A DNA stretch of 64,000 nt from the NCBI GenBank assembly GCA_959347315.1, contig OY365818.1, forward strand, positions 6,998,805-7,062,804, read 5' to 3'. The position numbers and the translations under genes were made by a program. The notes below the pieces were generated by a model, which did not search any database, was not told where the DNA came from, and saw only the letters and a program-made list of their open reading frames with translations. Positions within the stretch are counted from its first letter, which is position 1. Every line of letters starts with the position of its first letter. This document shows, one piece after another, positions 1 to 12,465 of this stretch. This DNA is from Bimastos eiseni (taxonomy: Eukaryota; Annelida; Clitellata; Crassiclitellata; Lumbricidae).

Positions 1-3000
1 TGTCACTGCTGGTGGATTTGTCTCTGTTTCAGTTACGTCAATGGGTGTTACAGATTCTGTCACTGCTGGTAGATTTGTCTCTGCTTCAGTTACGTCATTG
101 GGTGTTACAGATTCTGTCACTGCTGGTGGATTTGTCTCTGTTTCAGTTACGTCAATGGGTGTTTCAGATCCTGTAACTGCTGGTGGAATCGTCTCTGTTT
201 CAGTTACGTCAATGGGTGTTACAGATTCTGTCACTGCTGGTGGATTTGTCTCTGTTTCAGTTGCGTCATTGGGTGTTACAGATTCTGTAACTGCTTGTGG
301 ATTTGACTTTGTTTCAGTTACGTCAATGGGTGTCACAGATTCTGTAACCGCTGGTGGATTTGACTTTGTTTCAGTTACGTCAATGGGTGTCACAGATTCT
401 GTAACTTCTGGTGGGATCGTCTGTGTTTCAGTTACGTCAATGGGTGTTACAGATTCTGTCACTGCTGGTGGATTTGACTCTGTTTCAGTTACGTCAATGG
501 GTGTTACAGATTCTGTCACTGCTGGTGCATTTGTCTCTGTTTCAGTAACGTCAATGGGTGTTACAGATTCTGTCACTGCTGGTGGATTTGGCTTTGTTTC
601 AGTTACGTCAATGGGTGTCACAGATTCTGTCACTGCTTGTGCATTTGTCTCTGTTTCAGTAGCGTCAATGGGTGTTACAGATTCTGTCACTGCTGGTGGA
701 TTTGTCCCTGTTTCAGTTACGTCAATGGGTGTTACAGATTCTGTCACTGCTGGTGGATTTGTCTCTGTTTCAGTTACGTCAATGGGTGTTTCAGATTCTG
801 TAACTGCTGGGGGAATCGTCTCTGTTTTAGCTACGTCAATGGGTGTTACAGATTCTGTCACTGCTGGTGGATTTGTCTCGGTTTCAGTTACGTCAATGGG
901 TGCTACAGATTCTGTCACTGCTGGTAGATTTGTCTCTGCTTCAGTTACGTCATTGGGTGTTACAGATTCTGTAACTGCTGGTGGAATCGTCTCTGTTTCA
1001 GTTACGTCAATGGGTGTTACAGATTCTGTCACTGCTGGTGGATTTGTCTCTGCTTCAGTTGCGTCATTGGGTGTTACAGATTCTGTCACTGCTTGTAGAT
1101 TTGACTTTGTTTCAGTTACGTCAATGGGTGTTACAGATTCTGTAACTTCTGGTGGGATCGTCTGTGTTTCAGTTACGCCAATGGCTGTTGCAGATTCTGT
1201 CACTGCTGGTGGATTTGACTCTGTTTCAGTTACGTCAATGGGTGTTACAGATTCTGTCACTGCTGGTGCATTTGTCTCTGTTTCAGTAACGTCAATGGGT
1301 GTTACAGATTCTGTCACTGCTGGTGGATTTGGCTTTGTTTCAGTTACGTCAATGGGTGTCACAGATTCTGTCACTGCTTGTGCATTTGTCTCTGTTTCAG
1401 TAGCGTCAATGGGTGTTACAGATTCTGTCACTGCTGGTGGATTTGTCCCTGTTTTAGTTACGTCAATGGGTGTTACAGATTCTGTCACTGCTGGTGGATT
1501 TGTCTCTGTTTCAGTTACGTCAATGGGTGTTTCAGATTCTGTAACTGCTGGTGGAATCGTCTCTGTTTCAGCTACGTCAATGGGTGTTACAGATTCTGTC
1601 ACTGCTGGTGGATTTGTCTCTGTTTCAGTTACGTCAATAGGTGTTGCAGATTCTGTTACTTCCGGCGGATTTGTCTCGGTTTCATTTACGTCAATGGGTG
1701 TTACAGTTTCTGTCACTGCTGGTGGATTTGGCTTTGTTTCAGTTACGTCAATGGGTGTCACAGATTCTGTCACTGCTTGTGCATTTGTCTCTGTTTCAGT
1801 AGCGTCAATGGGTGTTACAGATTCTGTCACTGCTGGTGGATTTGTCCCTGTTTCAGTTACGTCAATGGGTGTTACAGATTCTGTCACTGCTGGTGGATTT
1901 GTCTCTGTTTCAGTTACGTCAATGGGTGTTTCAGATTCTGTAACTGCTGGTGGAATCGTCTCTGTTTCAGTTACGTCATTGGGTGTTACAGATTCTGTCA
2001 CTGCTGGTGGATTTGTCTCTGTTTCAGTTACGTCAATGGGTGTTACAGATTCTGCCACTGCTGGTGGATTTGACTCTGTTTCAGTTACGTCAATGGGTGT
2101 TACAGATTCTGTCATTGCTGGTGGATTTGACTCTGTTTCAGTTACGTCAATGGGTGTTACAGATTCTGTCACTGCTGGTGGATTTGTCTCTGTTTCAGTT
2201 ACGTCAATGGGTGTTACAGATTCTGTCATTGCTGGTGGATTTGACTCTGTTTCAGTTACGTCAATGGGTGTTACAGATTCTGTCACTGCTGGTGGATTTG
2301 TCTCTGTTTCAGTTACGTCAATAGGTGTTGCAGATTCTGTTACTTCCGGCGGATTTGTCTCGGTTTCATTTACGTCAATGGGTGTTACAGATTCTGTCAC
2401 TGCTGGTGGATTTGACTCTGTTTCAGTTACGTCAATGGGTGTTACAGATTCTGTCACTGCTGGTGGATTTGTCTCTGTTTCAGTTACGTCAATAGGTGTT
2501 GCAGATTCTGTTACTTCCGGCGGATTTGTCTCGGTTTCATTTACGTCAATGGGTGTTACAGATTCTGTCACTGCTGGTGGATTTGGCTTTGTTTCAGTTA
2601 CGTCAATGGGTGTTACAGATTCTGTCATTGCTGGTGGATTTGACTCTGTTTCAGTTACGTCAATGGGTGTTACAGATTCTGTCACTGCTGGTGGATTTGT
2701 CTCTGTTTCAGTTACGTCAATGGGTGTTACAGATTCTGTCATTGCTGGTGGATTTGACTCTGTTTCAGTTACGTCAATGGGTGTTACAGATTCTGTCACT
2801 GCTGGTGGATTTGGCTTTGTTTCAGTTACGTCAATGGGTGTTACAGATTCTGTCATTGCTGGTGGATTTGACTCTGTTTCAGTTACGTCAATGGGTGTTA
2901 CAGATTCTGTCATTGCTGGTGGATTTGACTCTGTTTCAGTTACGTCAATGGGTGTTACAGATTCTGTCACTGCTGGTGGATTTGTCTCTGTTTCAGTTAC

Positions 3001-6000
3001 GTCAATGGGTGTTACAGATTCTGTCATTGCTGGTGGATTTGACTCTGTTTCAGTTACGTCAATGGGTGTTACAGATTCTGTCACTGCTGGTGGATTTGTC
3101 TCTGTTTCAGTTACGTCAATAGGTGTTGCAGATTCTGTTACTTCCGGCGGATTTGTCTCGGTTTCATTTACGTCAATGGGTGTTACAGATTCTGTCACTG
3201 CTGGTGGATTTGACTCTGTTTCAGTTACGTCAATGGGTGTTACAGATTCTGTCACTGCTGGTGGATTTGTCTCTGTTTCAGTTACGTCAATGGGTGTTAC
3301 AGATTCTGTCATTGCTGGTGGATTTGACTCTGTTTCAGTTACGTCAATGGGTGTTACAGATTCTGTCACTGCTGGTGGATTTGTCTCTGTTTCAGTTACG
3401 TCAATGGGTGTTACAGATTCTGTCACTGCTGGTGGATTTGACTCTGTTTCAGTTACGTCAATGGGTGTTACAGATTCTGTCATTGCTGGTGGATTTGACT
3501 CTGTTTCAGTTACGTCAATGGGTGTTACAGATTCTGTCACTGCTGGTGGATTTGTCTCTGTTTCAGTTACGTCAATAGGTGTTGCAGATTCTGTTACTTC
3601 CGGCGGATTTGTCTCGGTTTCATTTACGTCAATGGGTGTTACAGATTCTGTCACTGCTGGTGGATTTGACTCTGTTTCAGTTACGTCAATGGGTGTTACA
3701 GATTCTGTCATTGCTGGTGGATTTGACTCTGTTTCATTTACGTCAATGGGTGTTACAGATTCTGTCACTGCTGGTGGATTTGGCTTTGTTTCAGTTACGT
3801 CAATGGGTGTTACAGATTCTGTCATTGCTGGTGGATTTGACTCTGTTTCAGTTACGTCAATGGGTGTTACAGATTCTGTCACTGCTGGTGGATTTGTCTC
3901 TGTTTCAGTTACGTCAATGGGTGTTACAGATTCTGTCATTGCTGGTGGATTTGACTCTGTTTCAGTTACGTCAATGGGTGTTACAGATTCTGTCATTGCT
4001 GGTGGATTTGACTCTGTTTCAGTTACGTCAATGGGTGTTACAGATTCTGTCACTGCTGGTGGATTTGTCTCTGTTTCAGTTACGTCAATGGGTGTTACAG
4101 ATTCTGTCATTGCTGGTGGATTTGACTCTGTTTCAGTTACGTCAATGGGTGTTACAGATTCTGTCACTGCTGGTGGATTTGTCTCTGTTTCAGTTACGTC
4201 AATAGGTGTTGCAGATTCTGTTACTTCCGGCGGATTTGTCTCGGTTTCATTTACGTCAATGGGTGTTACAGATTCTGTCACTGCTGGTGGATTTGACTCT
4301 GTTTCAGTTACGTCAATGGGTGTTACAGATTCTGTCACTGCTGGTGGATTTGTCTCTGTTTCAGTTACGTCAATAGGTGTTGCAGATTCTGTTACTTCCG
4401 GCGGATTTGTCTCGGTTTCATTTACGTCAATGGGTGTTACAGATTCTGTCACTGCTGGTGGATTTGGCTTTGTTTCAGTTACGTCAATAGGTGTCACAGA
4501 TTCTGTCACTGCTTGTGCATTTGTCTCTGTTTCAGTAGCGTCAATGGGTGTTACAGATTCTGTCACTGCTGGTGGATTTGTCCCTGTTTCAGTTGCGTCA
4601 ATGGGTGTTACAGATTCTGTGAATGCTGGTGGATTTGTCTCTGTTTCAGTTACGTCAATGGGTGTTTCAGATTCTGTAACTGCTGGTGGAATCGTCTCTG
4701 TTTCAGTTACGTCAATGGGTGTTACAGATTCTGTCACTGCTGGTGGATTGGACTCTGTTTCAGTTACGTCAATGGGTGTTACAGATTCTGTCACTGCTGG
4801 TGGATTTGACTCTGTTTCAGTTACGTCAATGGGTGTTACAGATTCTGTCACTGCTGGTGGATATGTCTCGGTTTCAGTTACGTCAATGGGTGTTACAGAT
4901 TCTGTCACTGCTGGTGGATTTGACTCTGTTTCAGTTACGTCAATGGGTGTTACAGATTCTGTCACTGCTTGTGCATTTGTCTCTGTTTCAGCTACGTCAA
5001 TGGGTGTTACAGATTCTGTCACTGCTGGTGGATTTGTCTCTGTTTCAGTTACGTCAATGGGTGTTTCAGATTCTGTCACTGCTGGTGGATTTGTCTCTGT
5101 TTCAGTTACGTCATTGGGTGTTATAGATTCTGTCACTGCTGGTGGATTTGTCTCTGTTTCAGTGACGTCATTGGGTGTCACAGATTCTGTCACTGCTGGT
5201 GTATTTGAATCTGTTTCAGTTACGTCAATGGGTGTTACAGATTCTGTCACTGCTGGTAGATTTGTCTCTGTTTCAGTTACGTCAATGGGTGTTACAGATT
5301 CTGTAACTGCTGGTGGATTTGTTTGTGTTTCAGTTACGTCATTAGGTGTTACAGATTCTGTCACTGCTGGTAGATTTGACTCTGTTTTAGTTGCGTCATT
5401 GGGTGTTACAGATTCTGTCACTGCTGGTGGATTTGTCTCTGTTTCAGTTACGTCAATGGGTGTTACAGATTCTGTCACTGCTGGTAGATTTGTCTCTGTT
5501 TCAGTTACGTCATTGGGTGTTACAGATTCTGTCACTGCTGGTGGATTTGTCTCTGTTTCAGTTACGTCAATGGGTGTTTCAGATCCTGTAACTGCTGGTG
5601 GAATCGTCTCTGTTTCAGTTACGTCAATGGGTGTTACAGATTCTGTCACTGCTGGTGGATTTGTCTCTGTTTCAGTTGCGTCATTGGGTGTTACAGATTC
5701 TGTCACTGCTTGTGGATTTGACTTTGTTTCAGTTACGTCAATGGGTGTCACAGATTCTGTAACCGCTGGTGGATTTGACTTTGTTTCAGTTACGTCAATG
5801 GGTGTCACAGATTCTGTAACTTCTGGTGGGATCGTCTGTGTTTCAGTTACGTCAATGGGTGTTACAGATTCTGTCACTGCTGGTGGATTTGTCTCTGTTT
5901 CAGTTACGTCAATGGGTGTTACAGATTCTGTCACTGCTGGTGGATTTGTCTCTGTTTCAGTTACGTCAATGGGTGTTTCAGATTCTGTAACTGCTGGTGG

Positions 6001-9000
6001 AATCGTCTCTGTTTCAGTTACGTCATTGGGTGTTACAGATTCTGTCACTGCTGGTGGATTTGTCTCTGTTTCAGTTACGTCAATGGGTGTTACAGATTCT
6101 GCCACTGCTGGTGGATTTGACTCTGTTTCAGTTACGTCAATGGGTGTTACAGATTCTGTCATTGCTGGTGGATTTGACTCTGTTTCAGTTACGTCAATGG
6201 GTGTTACAGATTCTGTCACTGCTGGTGGATTTGTCTCTGTTTCAGTTACGTCAATGGGTGTTACAGATTCTGCCACTGCTGGTGGATTTGACTCTGTTTC
6301 AGTTACGTCAATGGGTGTTACAGATTCTGTCATTGCTGGTGGATTTGACTCTGTTTCAGTTACGTCAATGGGTGTTACAGATTCTGTCACTGCTGGTGGA
6401 TTTGTCTCTGTTTCAGTTACGTCAATAGGTGTTGCAGATTCTGTTACTTCCGGCGGATTTGTCTCGGTTTCATTTACGTCAATGGGTGTTACAGATTCTG
6501 TCACTGCTGGTGGATTTGGCTTTGTTTCAGTTACGTCAATAGGTGTCACAGATTCTGTCACTGCTTGTGCATTTGTCTCTGTTTCAGTAGCGTCAATGGG
6601 TGTTACAGATTCTGTCACTGCTGGTGGATTTGTCCCTGTTTCAGTTGCGTCAATGGGTGTTACAGATTCTGTGAATGCTGGTGGATTTGTCTCTGTTTCA
6701 GTTACGTCAATGGGTGTTTCAGATTCTGTAACTGCTGGTGGAATCGTCTCTGTTTCAGTTACGTCAATGGGTGTTACAGATTCTGTCACTGCTGGTGGAT
6801 TGGACTCTGTTTCAGTTACGTCAATGGGTGTTACAGATTCTGTCACTGCTGGTGGATTTGACTCTGTTTCAGTTACGTCAATGGGTGTTACAGATTCTGT
6901 CACTGCTGGTGGATATGTCTCGGTTTCAGTTACGTCAATGGGTGTTACAGATTCTGTCACTGCTGGTGGATTTGACTCTGTTTCAGTTACGTCAATGGGT
7001 GTTACAGATTCTGTCACTGCTTGTGCATTTGTCTCTGTTTCAGCTACGTCAATGGGTGTTACAGATTCTGTCACTGCTGGTGGATTTGTCTCTGTTTCAG
7101 TTACGTCAATGGGTGTTTCAGATTCTGTCACTGCTGGTGGATTTGTCTCTGTTTCAGTTACGTCATTGGGTGTTATAGATTCTGTCACTGCTGGTGGATT
7201 TGTCTCTGTTTCAGTGACGTCATTGGGTGTCACAGATTCTGTCACTGCTGGTGTATTTGAATCTGTTTCAGTTACGTCAATGGGTGTTACAGATTCTGTC
7301 ACTGCTGGTAGATTTGTCTCTGTTTCAGTTACGTCAATGGGTGTTACAGATTCTGTAACTGCTGGTGGATTTGTTTGTGTTTCAGTTACGTCATTAGGTG
7401 TTACAGATTCTGTCACTGCTGGTAGATTTGACTCTGTTTTAGTTGCGTCATTGGGTGTTACAGATTCTGTCACTGCTGGTGGATTTGTCTCTGTTTCAGT
7501 TACGTCAATGGGTGTTACAGATTCTGTCACTGCTGGTAGATTTGTCTCTGTTTCAGTTACGTCATTGGGTGTTACAGATTCTGTCACTGCTGGTGGATTT
7601 GTCTCTGTTTCAGTTACGTCAATGGGTGTTTCAGATCCTGTAACTGCTGGTGGAATCGTCTCTGTTTCAGTTACGTCAATGGGTGTTACAGATTCTGTCA
7701 CTGCTGGTGGATTTGTCTCTGTTTCAGTTGCGTCATTGGGTGTTACAGATTCTGTCACTGCTTGTGGATTTGACTTTGTTTCAGTTACGTCAATGGGTGT
7801 CACAGATTCTGTAACCGCTGGTGGATTTGACTTTGTTTCAGTTACGTCAATGGGTGTCACAGATTCTGTAACTTCTGGTGGGATCGTCTGTGTTTCAGTT
7901 ACGTCAATGGGTGTTACAGATTCTGTCTCTGCTGGTGGATTTGACTCTGTTTCAGTTACGTCAATGGGTGTTACAGATTCTGTCACTGCTGGTGCATTTG
8001 TCTCTGTTTCAGTAACGTCAATGGGTGTTACAGATTCTGTCACTGCTGGTGGATTTGGCTTTGTTTCAGTTACGTCAATGGGTGTCACAGATTCTGTCAC
8101 TGCTTGTGCATTTGTCTCTGTTTCAGTAGCGTCAATGGGTGTTACAGATTCTGTAACTGCTGGTGGATTTGTCCCTGTTTCAGTTACGTCAATGGGTGTT
8201 ACAGATTCTGTCACTGCTGGTGGATTTGTCTCGGTTTCAGTTACGTCAATGGGTGTTTCAGATTCTGTAACTGCTGGGGGAATCGTCTCTGTTTCAGCTA
8301 CGTCAATGGGTGTTACAGATTCTGTAACTGCTGGTGGATTTGACTCTGTTTCAGTTACGTCAATGGGTGTTACAGATTCTGTCACTGCTGGTGGATTTGT
8401 CCCTGTTTGAGTTACGTCAATGGGTGTTACAGATTCTGTCACTGCTGGTGGATTTGTCTCTGTTTCAGTTACGTCAATGGGTGTTTCAGATTCTGTAACT
8501 GCTGGTGGAATCGTCTCTGTTTCAGTTACGTCAATGGGTGTTACAGATTCTGTCACTGCTGGTGGATTTGTCTCTGTTTCAGTTACGTCAATGGGTGTTA
8601 CAGATTCTGCCACTGCTGGTGGATTTGACTCTGTTTCAGTTACGTCAATGGGTGTTACAGATTCTGTCATTGCTGGTGGAATCGTCTCTGTTTCAGTTAC
8701 GTCAATGGGTGTTACAGATTCTGTCACTGCTGGTGGATTTGTCTCTGTTTCAGTTACGTCAATGGGTGTTACAGATTCTGCCACTGCTGGTGGATTTGAC
8801 TCTGTTTCAGTTACGTCAATGGGTGTTACAGATTCTGTCATTGCTGGTGGATTTGACTCTGTTTCAGTTACGTCAATGGGTGTTACAGATTCTGTCACTG
8901 CTGGTGGATTTGTCTCTGTTTCAGTTACGTCAATGGGTGTTACAGATTCTGTCACTGCTGGTGGATTTGTCTCTGTTTCAGTTACGTCAATGGGTGTTAC

Positions 9001-12000
9001 AGATTCTGCCACTGCTGGTGGATTTGACTCTGTTTCAGTTACGTCAATGGGTGTTACAGATTCTGTCATTGCTGGTGGATTGGACTCTGTTTCAGTTACG
9101 TCAATGGGTGTTACAGATTCTGTCACTGCTGGTGGATTTGGCTTTGTTTCAGTTACGTCAATAGGTGTCACAGATTCTGTCACTGCTTGTGCATTTGTCT
9201 CTGTTTCAGTAGCGTCAATGGGTGTTACAGATTCTGTCACTGCTGGTGGATTTGTCCCTGTTTCAGTTGCGTCAATGGGTGTTACAGATTCTGTCACTGC
9301 TGGTGGATTTGTCCCTGTTTCAGTTACGTCAATGGGTGTTACAGATTCTGTCACTGCTGGTGGATTTGTCTCTGTTTCAGTTACGTCAATGGGTGTTTCA
9401 GATTCTGTAACTGCTGGTGGAATCGTCTCTGTTTCAGTTACGTCAATGGGTGTTACAGATTCTGTCACTGCTGGTGGATTTGTCTCTGTTTCAGTTACGT
9501 CAATGGGTGTTACAGATTCTGCCACTGCTGGTGGATTTGACTCTGTTTCAGTTACGTCAATGGGTGTTACAGATTCTGTCACTGCTGGTGGATTTGACTC
9601 TGTTTCAGTTACGTCAATGGGTGTTACAGATTCTGTCACTGCTTGTGCATTTGTCTCTGTTTCAGGTACGTCAATGGGTGTTACAGATTCTGTCACTGCT
9701 GGTGGATTTGTCTCTGTTTCAGTTACGTCAATGGGTGTTTCAGATTCTGTCACTGCTGGTGGATTTGTCTCTGTTTCAGTTACGTCATTGGGTGTTACAG
9801 ATTCTGTCACTGCTGGTGGATTTGTCTCTGTTTCAGTGACGTCATTGGGTGTCACAGATTCTGTCACTGCTGGTGTATTTGAATCTGTTTCAGTTACGTC
9901 AATGGGTGTTACAGATTCTGTCACTGCTGGTAGATTTGTCTCTGTTTCAGTTACGTCAATGGGTGTTACAGATTCTGTAACTGCTGGTAGATTTGTCTCT
10001 GTTTCAGTTACGTCAATGGGTGTTACAGACTCTGTCACTGCTGGTGGATTTGGCTTTGTTTCAGTTACGTCAATGGGTGTCACAGATTCTGTCACTGCTT
10101 GTGCATTTGTCTCTGTTTCAGTAGCGTCAATGGGTGTTACAGATTCTGTCACTGCTGGTGCATTTGTCTCTGTTTCAGTAACGTCAATGGGTGTTACAGA
10201 TTCTGTCACTGCTGGTGGATTTGGCTTTGTTTCAGTTACGTCAATGGGTGTTTCAGATTCTGTAACTGCTGGGGGAATCGTCTCTGTTTCAGCTACGTCA
10301 ATGGGTGTTACAGATTCTGTAACTGCTGGTGGATTTGACTCTGTTTCAGTTACGTCAATGGGTGTTACAGATTCTGTCACTGCTGGTGGATTTGTCTCGG
10401 TTTCAGTTACGTCAATGGGTGTTACAGATTCTGTAACCGCTGGTGGATTTGACTTTGTTTCAGTTACGTCAATGGGTGTCACAGATTCTGTAACTTCTGG
10501 TGGGATCGTCTGTGTTTCAGTTACGTCATTGGGTGTTACAGATTCTGTCACTGCTGGTAGATTTGTCTCTGTTTCAGTTACGTCAATGGGTGTTACAGAC
10601 TCTGTCACTGCTGGTGGATTTGGCTTTGTTTCAGTTACGTCAATGGGTGTCACAGATTCTGTCACTGCTTGTGCATTTGTCTCTGTTTCAGTAGCGTCAA
10701 TGGGTGTTACAGATTCTGTCACTGCTGGTGGATTTGACTCTGTTTCAGTTACGTCAATGGGTGTTACAGATTCTGTCACTGCTGGTGGATTTGACTCTGT
10801 TTCAGTTACGTCAATAGGTGTTACAGATTCTGTCACTGCTGGTGCATATGTCTCTGTTTCAGTTGCGTCAATGGGTGTTACAGATTCTGTAACTGCTGGT
10901 GGATTCGACTCTGTTTTAGCTACGTCAATAGGCGTTACAGATTCTGTAACTGCCGGTGGGGTCGTCTCGGTTTCAGTTACGTCAATGCTTGTTACAGATT
11001 CTGTCACTGCTGGTGGATTTGACTCTGTTTCAGTTACGTCATTGGGTGTTACAGATTCTGTCACTGCTGGTGGATTTGTCTCTGTTTCAGTTTCGTCAAT
11101 GGGTGTTGCAGTTTCTGTCACTGCTGATGGATTTGACTCTGTTTCAGTTACGTCAATGGGTGTTACAGATTCTGTCACTGCTGGTAGATTTGACTCTGTT
11201 TCAGTTACGTCAATGGGTGTTACAGATTCTGTCACTTTTGGTAGGTTTGACTCTGTTTCAGTTACGTCAATTGGTGTTACAGATTCTGTCATTGCTGGTG
11301 GATTTGACTCTGTTTCAGTTACGTCAATAGGTGTTACAGATTCTGTCACTGCTGGTGCATTTGTCTCTGTTTCAGTTACGTCATTAGGTGTTGCAGTTTC
11401 TGTCACTGCTGATGGATTTGGCTCTGTTTCAGTTACGTCCATAGGTGTTACAGATTCTGTCACTGCTGGTGGATTTGTCTCTGTTTCAGTTACGTCATTG
11501 GGTGTTACAGATTCTGTCACTGCTGGTGGATTTGTCTCTGTTTCAGTTATGTCAATGGGTGTTACAGATTCTGTCACTGCTGGTAGATTTGTCTCTGCTT
11601 CAGTTACGCCATTGGGTGTTACAGATTCTGTCACTGCTGGTGGATTTGACTCTGTTTCAGTTTCGTCAATGGGTGTTACAGATTCTGTTACTGCTGGTAG
11701 ATTTGTCTCTGTTTCATTTACGTCAATGGGTGTTACAGATTCTGTCACTGCTGGTGGATTTGACTCTGTTTCAGTTACATCAATGGGTGTTACAGATTCT
11801 GTCACTGCTGGTGGATTTGTCTCTGTTTCAGTTACGTCAATAGGTGTTGCAGTTTCTGTCACTGCTGGTGGATTTGACTCTGTTTCAGTTACGTCAATGG
11901 GTGTTACAGATTCTGTCACTTCTGGTAGATTTGACTCTGTTTCAGTTACGTTAATGGGTGTTACAGATTCTGTCACTGCTGGTGGATTTGTCTCTGTTTC

Positions 12001-12465
12001 AGTTACGTCAATAGGTGTTACAGATTCTGTCACTGCTGGTGGATTTGTCTCTGTTTCAGTTACGTCAATGGGTGTTACAGATTCTGTCACTGCTGGTGGA
12101 TTTGACTCTGTTTCAGTTACGTCAATGGGTGTTACAGATTCTGTCACTGCTGGTGGATTTGACTCTGTTTCAGTTACGTCAATGGGTGTTACAGATTCTG
12201 TCACTGCTGGTGGATTTGTCTCTGTTTCAGTTACGTCAATAGGTTTTACAGATTCTGTCACTGCTGGTGGATTTGACTCTGTTTCAGTTATGTCAATAGG
12301 TGTTACAGATTCTGTCACTGCTGGTGGATTTGACTCTGTTTCAGTTACGTCAATAGGTGTTACAGATTCTGTAGCTGCTGGTGGATTTGACTTTGTTTCA
12401 GCTACGTCAACAGATGTTACAGATTCTGTCACTGCTGGTGGATTTGACTCTGTTTCAGTTGGGTC
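1..12465. repeat. 57-bp tandem array, 218 in-register units
   Basis: The anchor GTCAATGGG occurs at 37 and again in the last unit at 12463. The distance of 12,426 bp is exactly 218 x 57, so no net frame-changing indel exists. Units differ by point changes. The array continues past the left edge. The most diverged units are at the right end (about 10.8-12.46 kb), next to the start of the gene, as expected when array edges escape homogenisation. Confidence 0.97.

Noticed and set aside
637..12242. Many shorter plus-strand ORFs (CFSYVNGCYRF and LFQLRQWVLQIL repeats)
   Set aside because: Alternative-frame shadows of the same 57-bp array, interrupted at many unit variants.
1..12465. CRISPR-like array
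   Set aside because: The 57-bp units are contiguous with no unique spacers, in an intron-rich animal genome.
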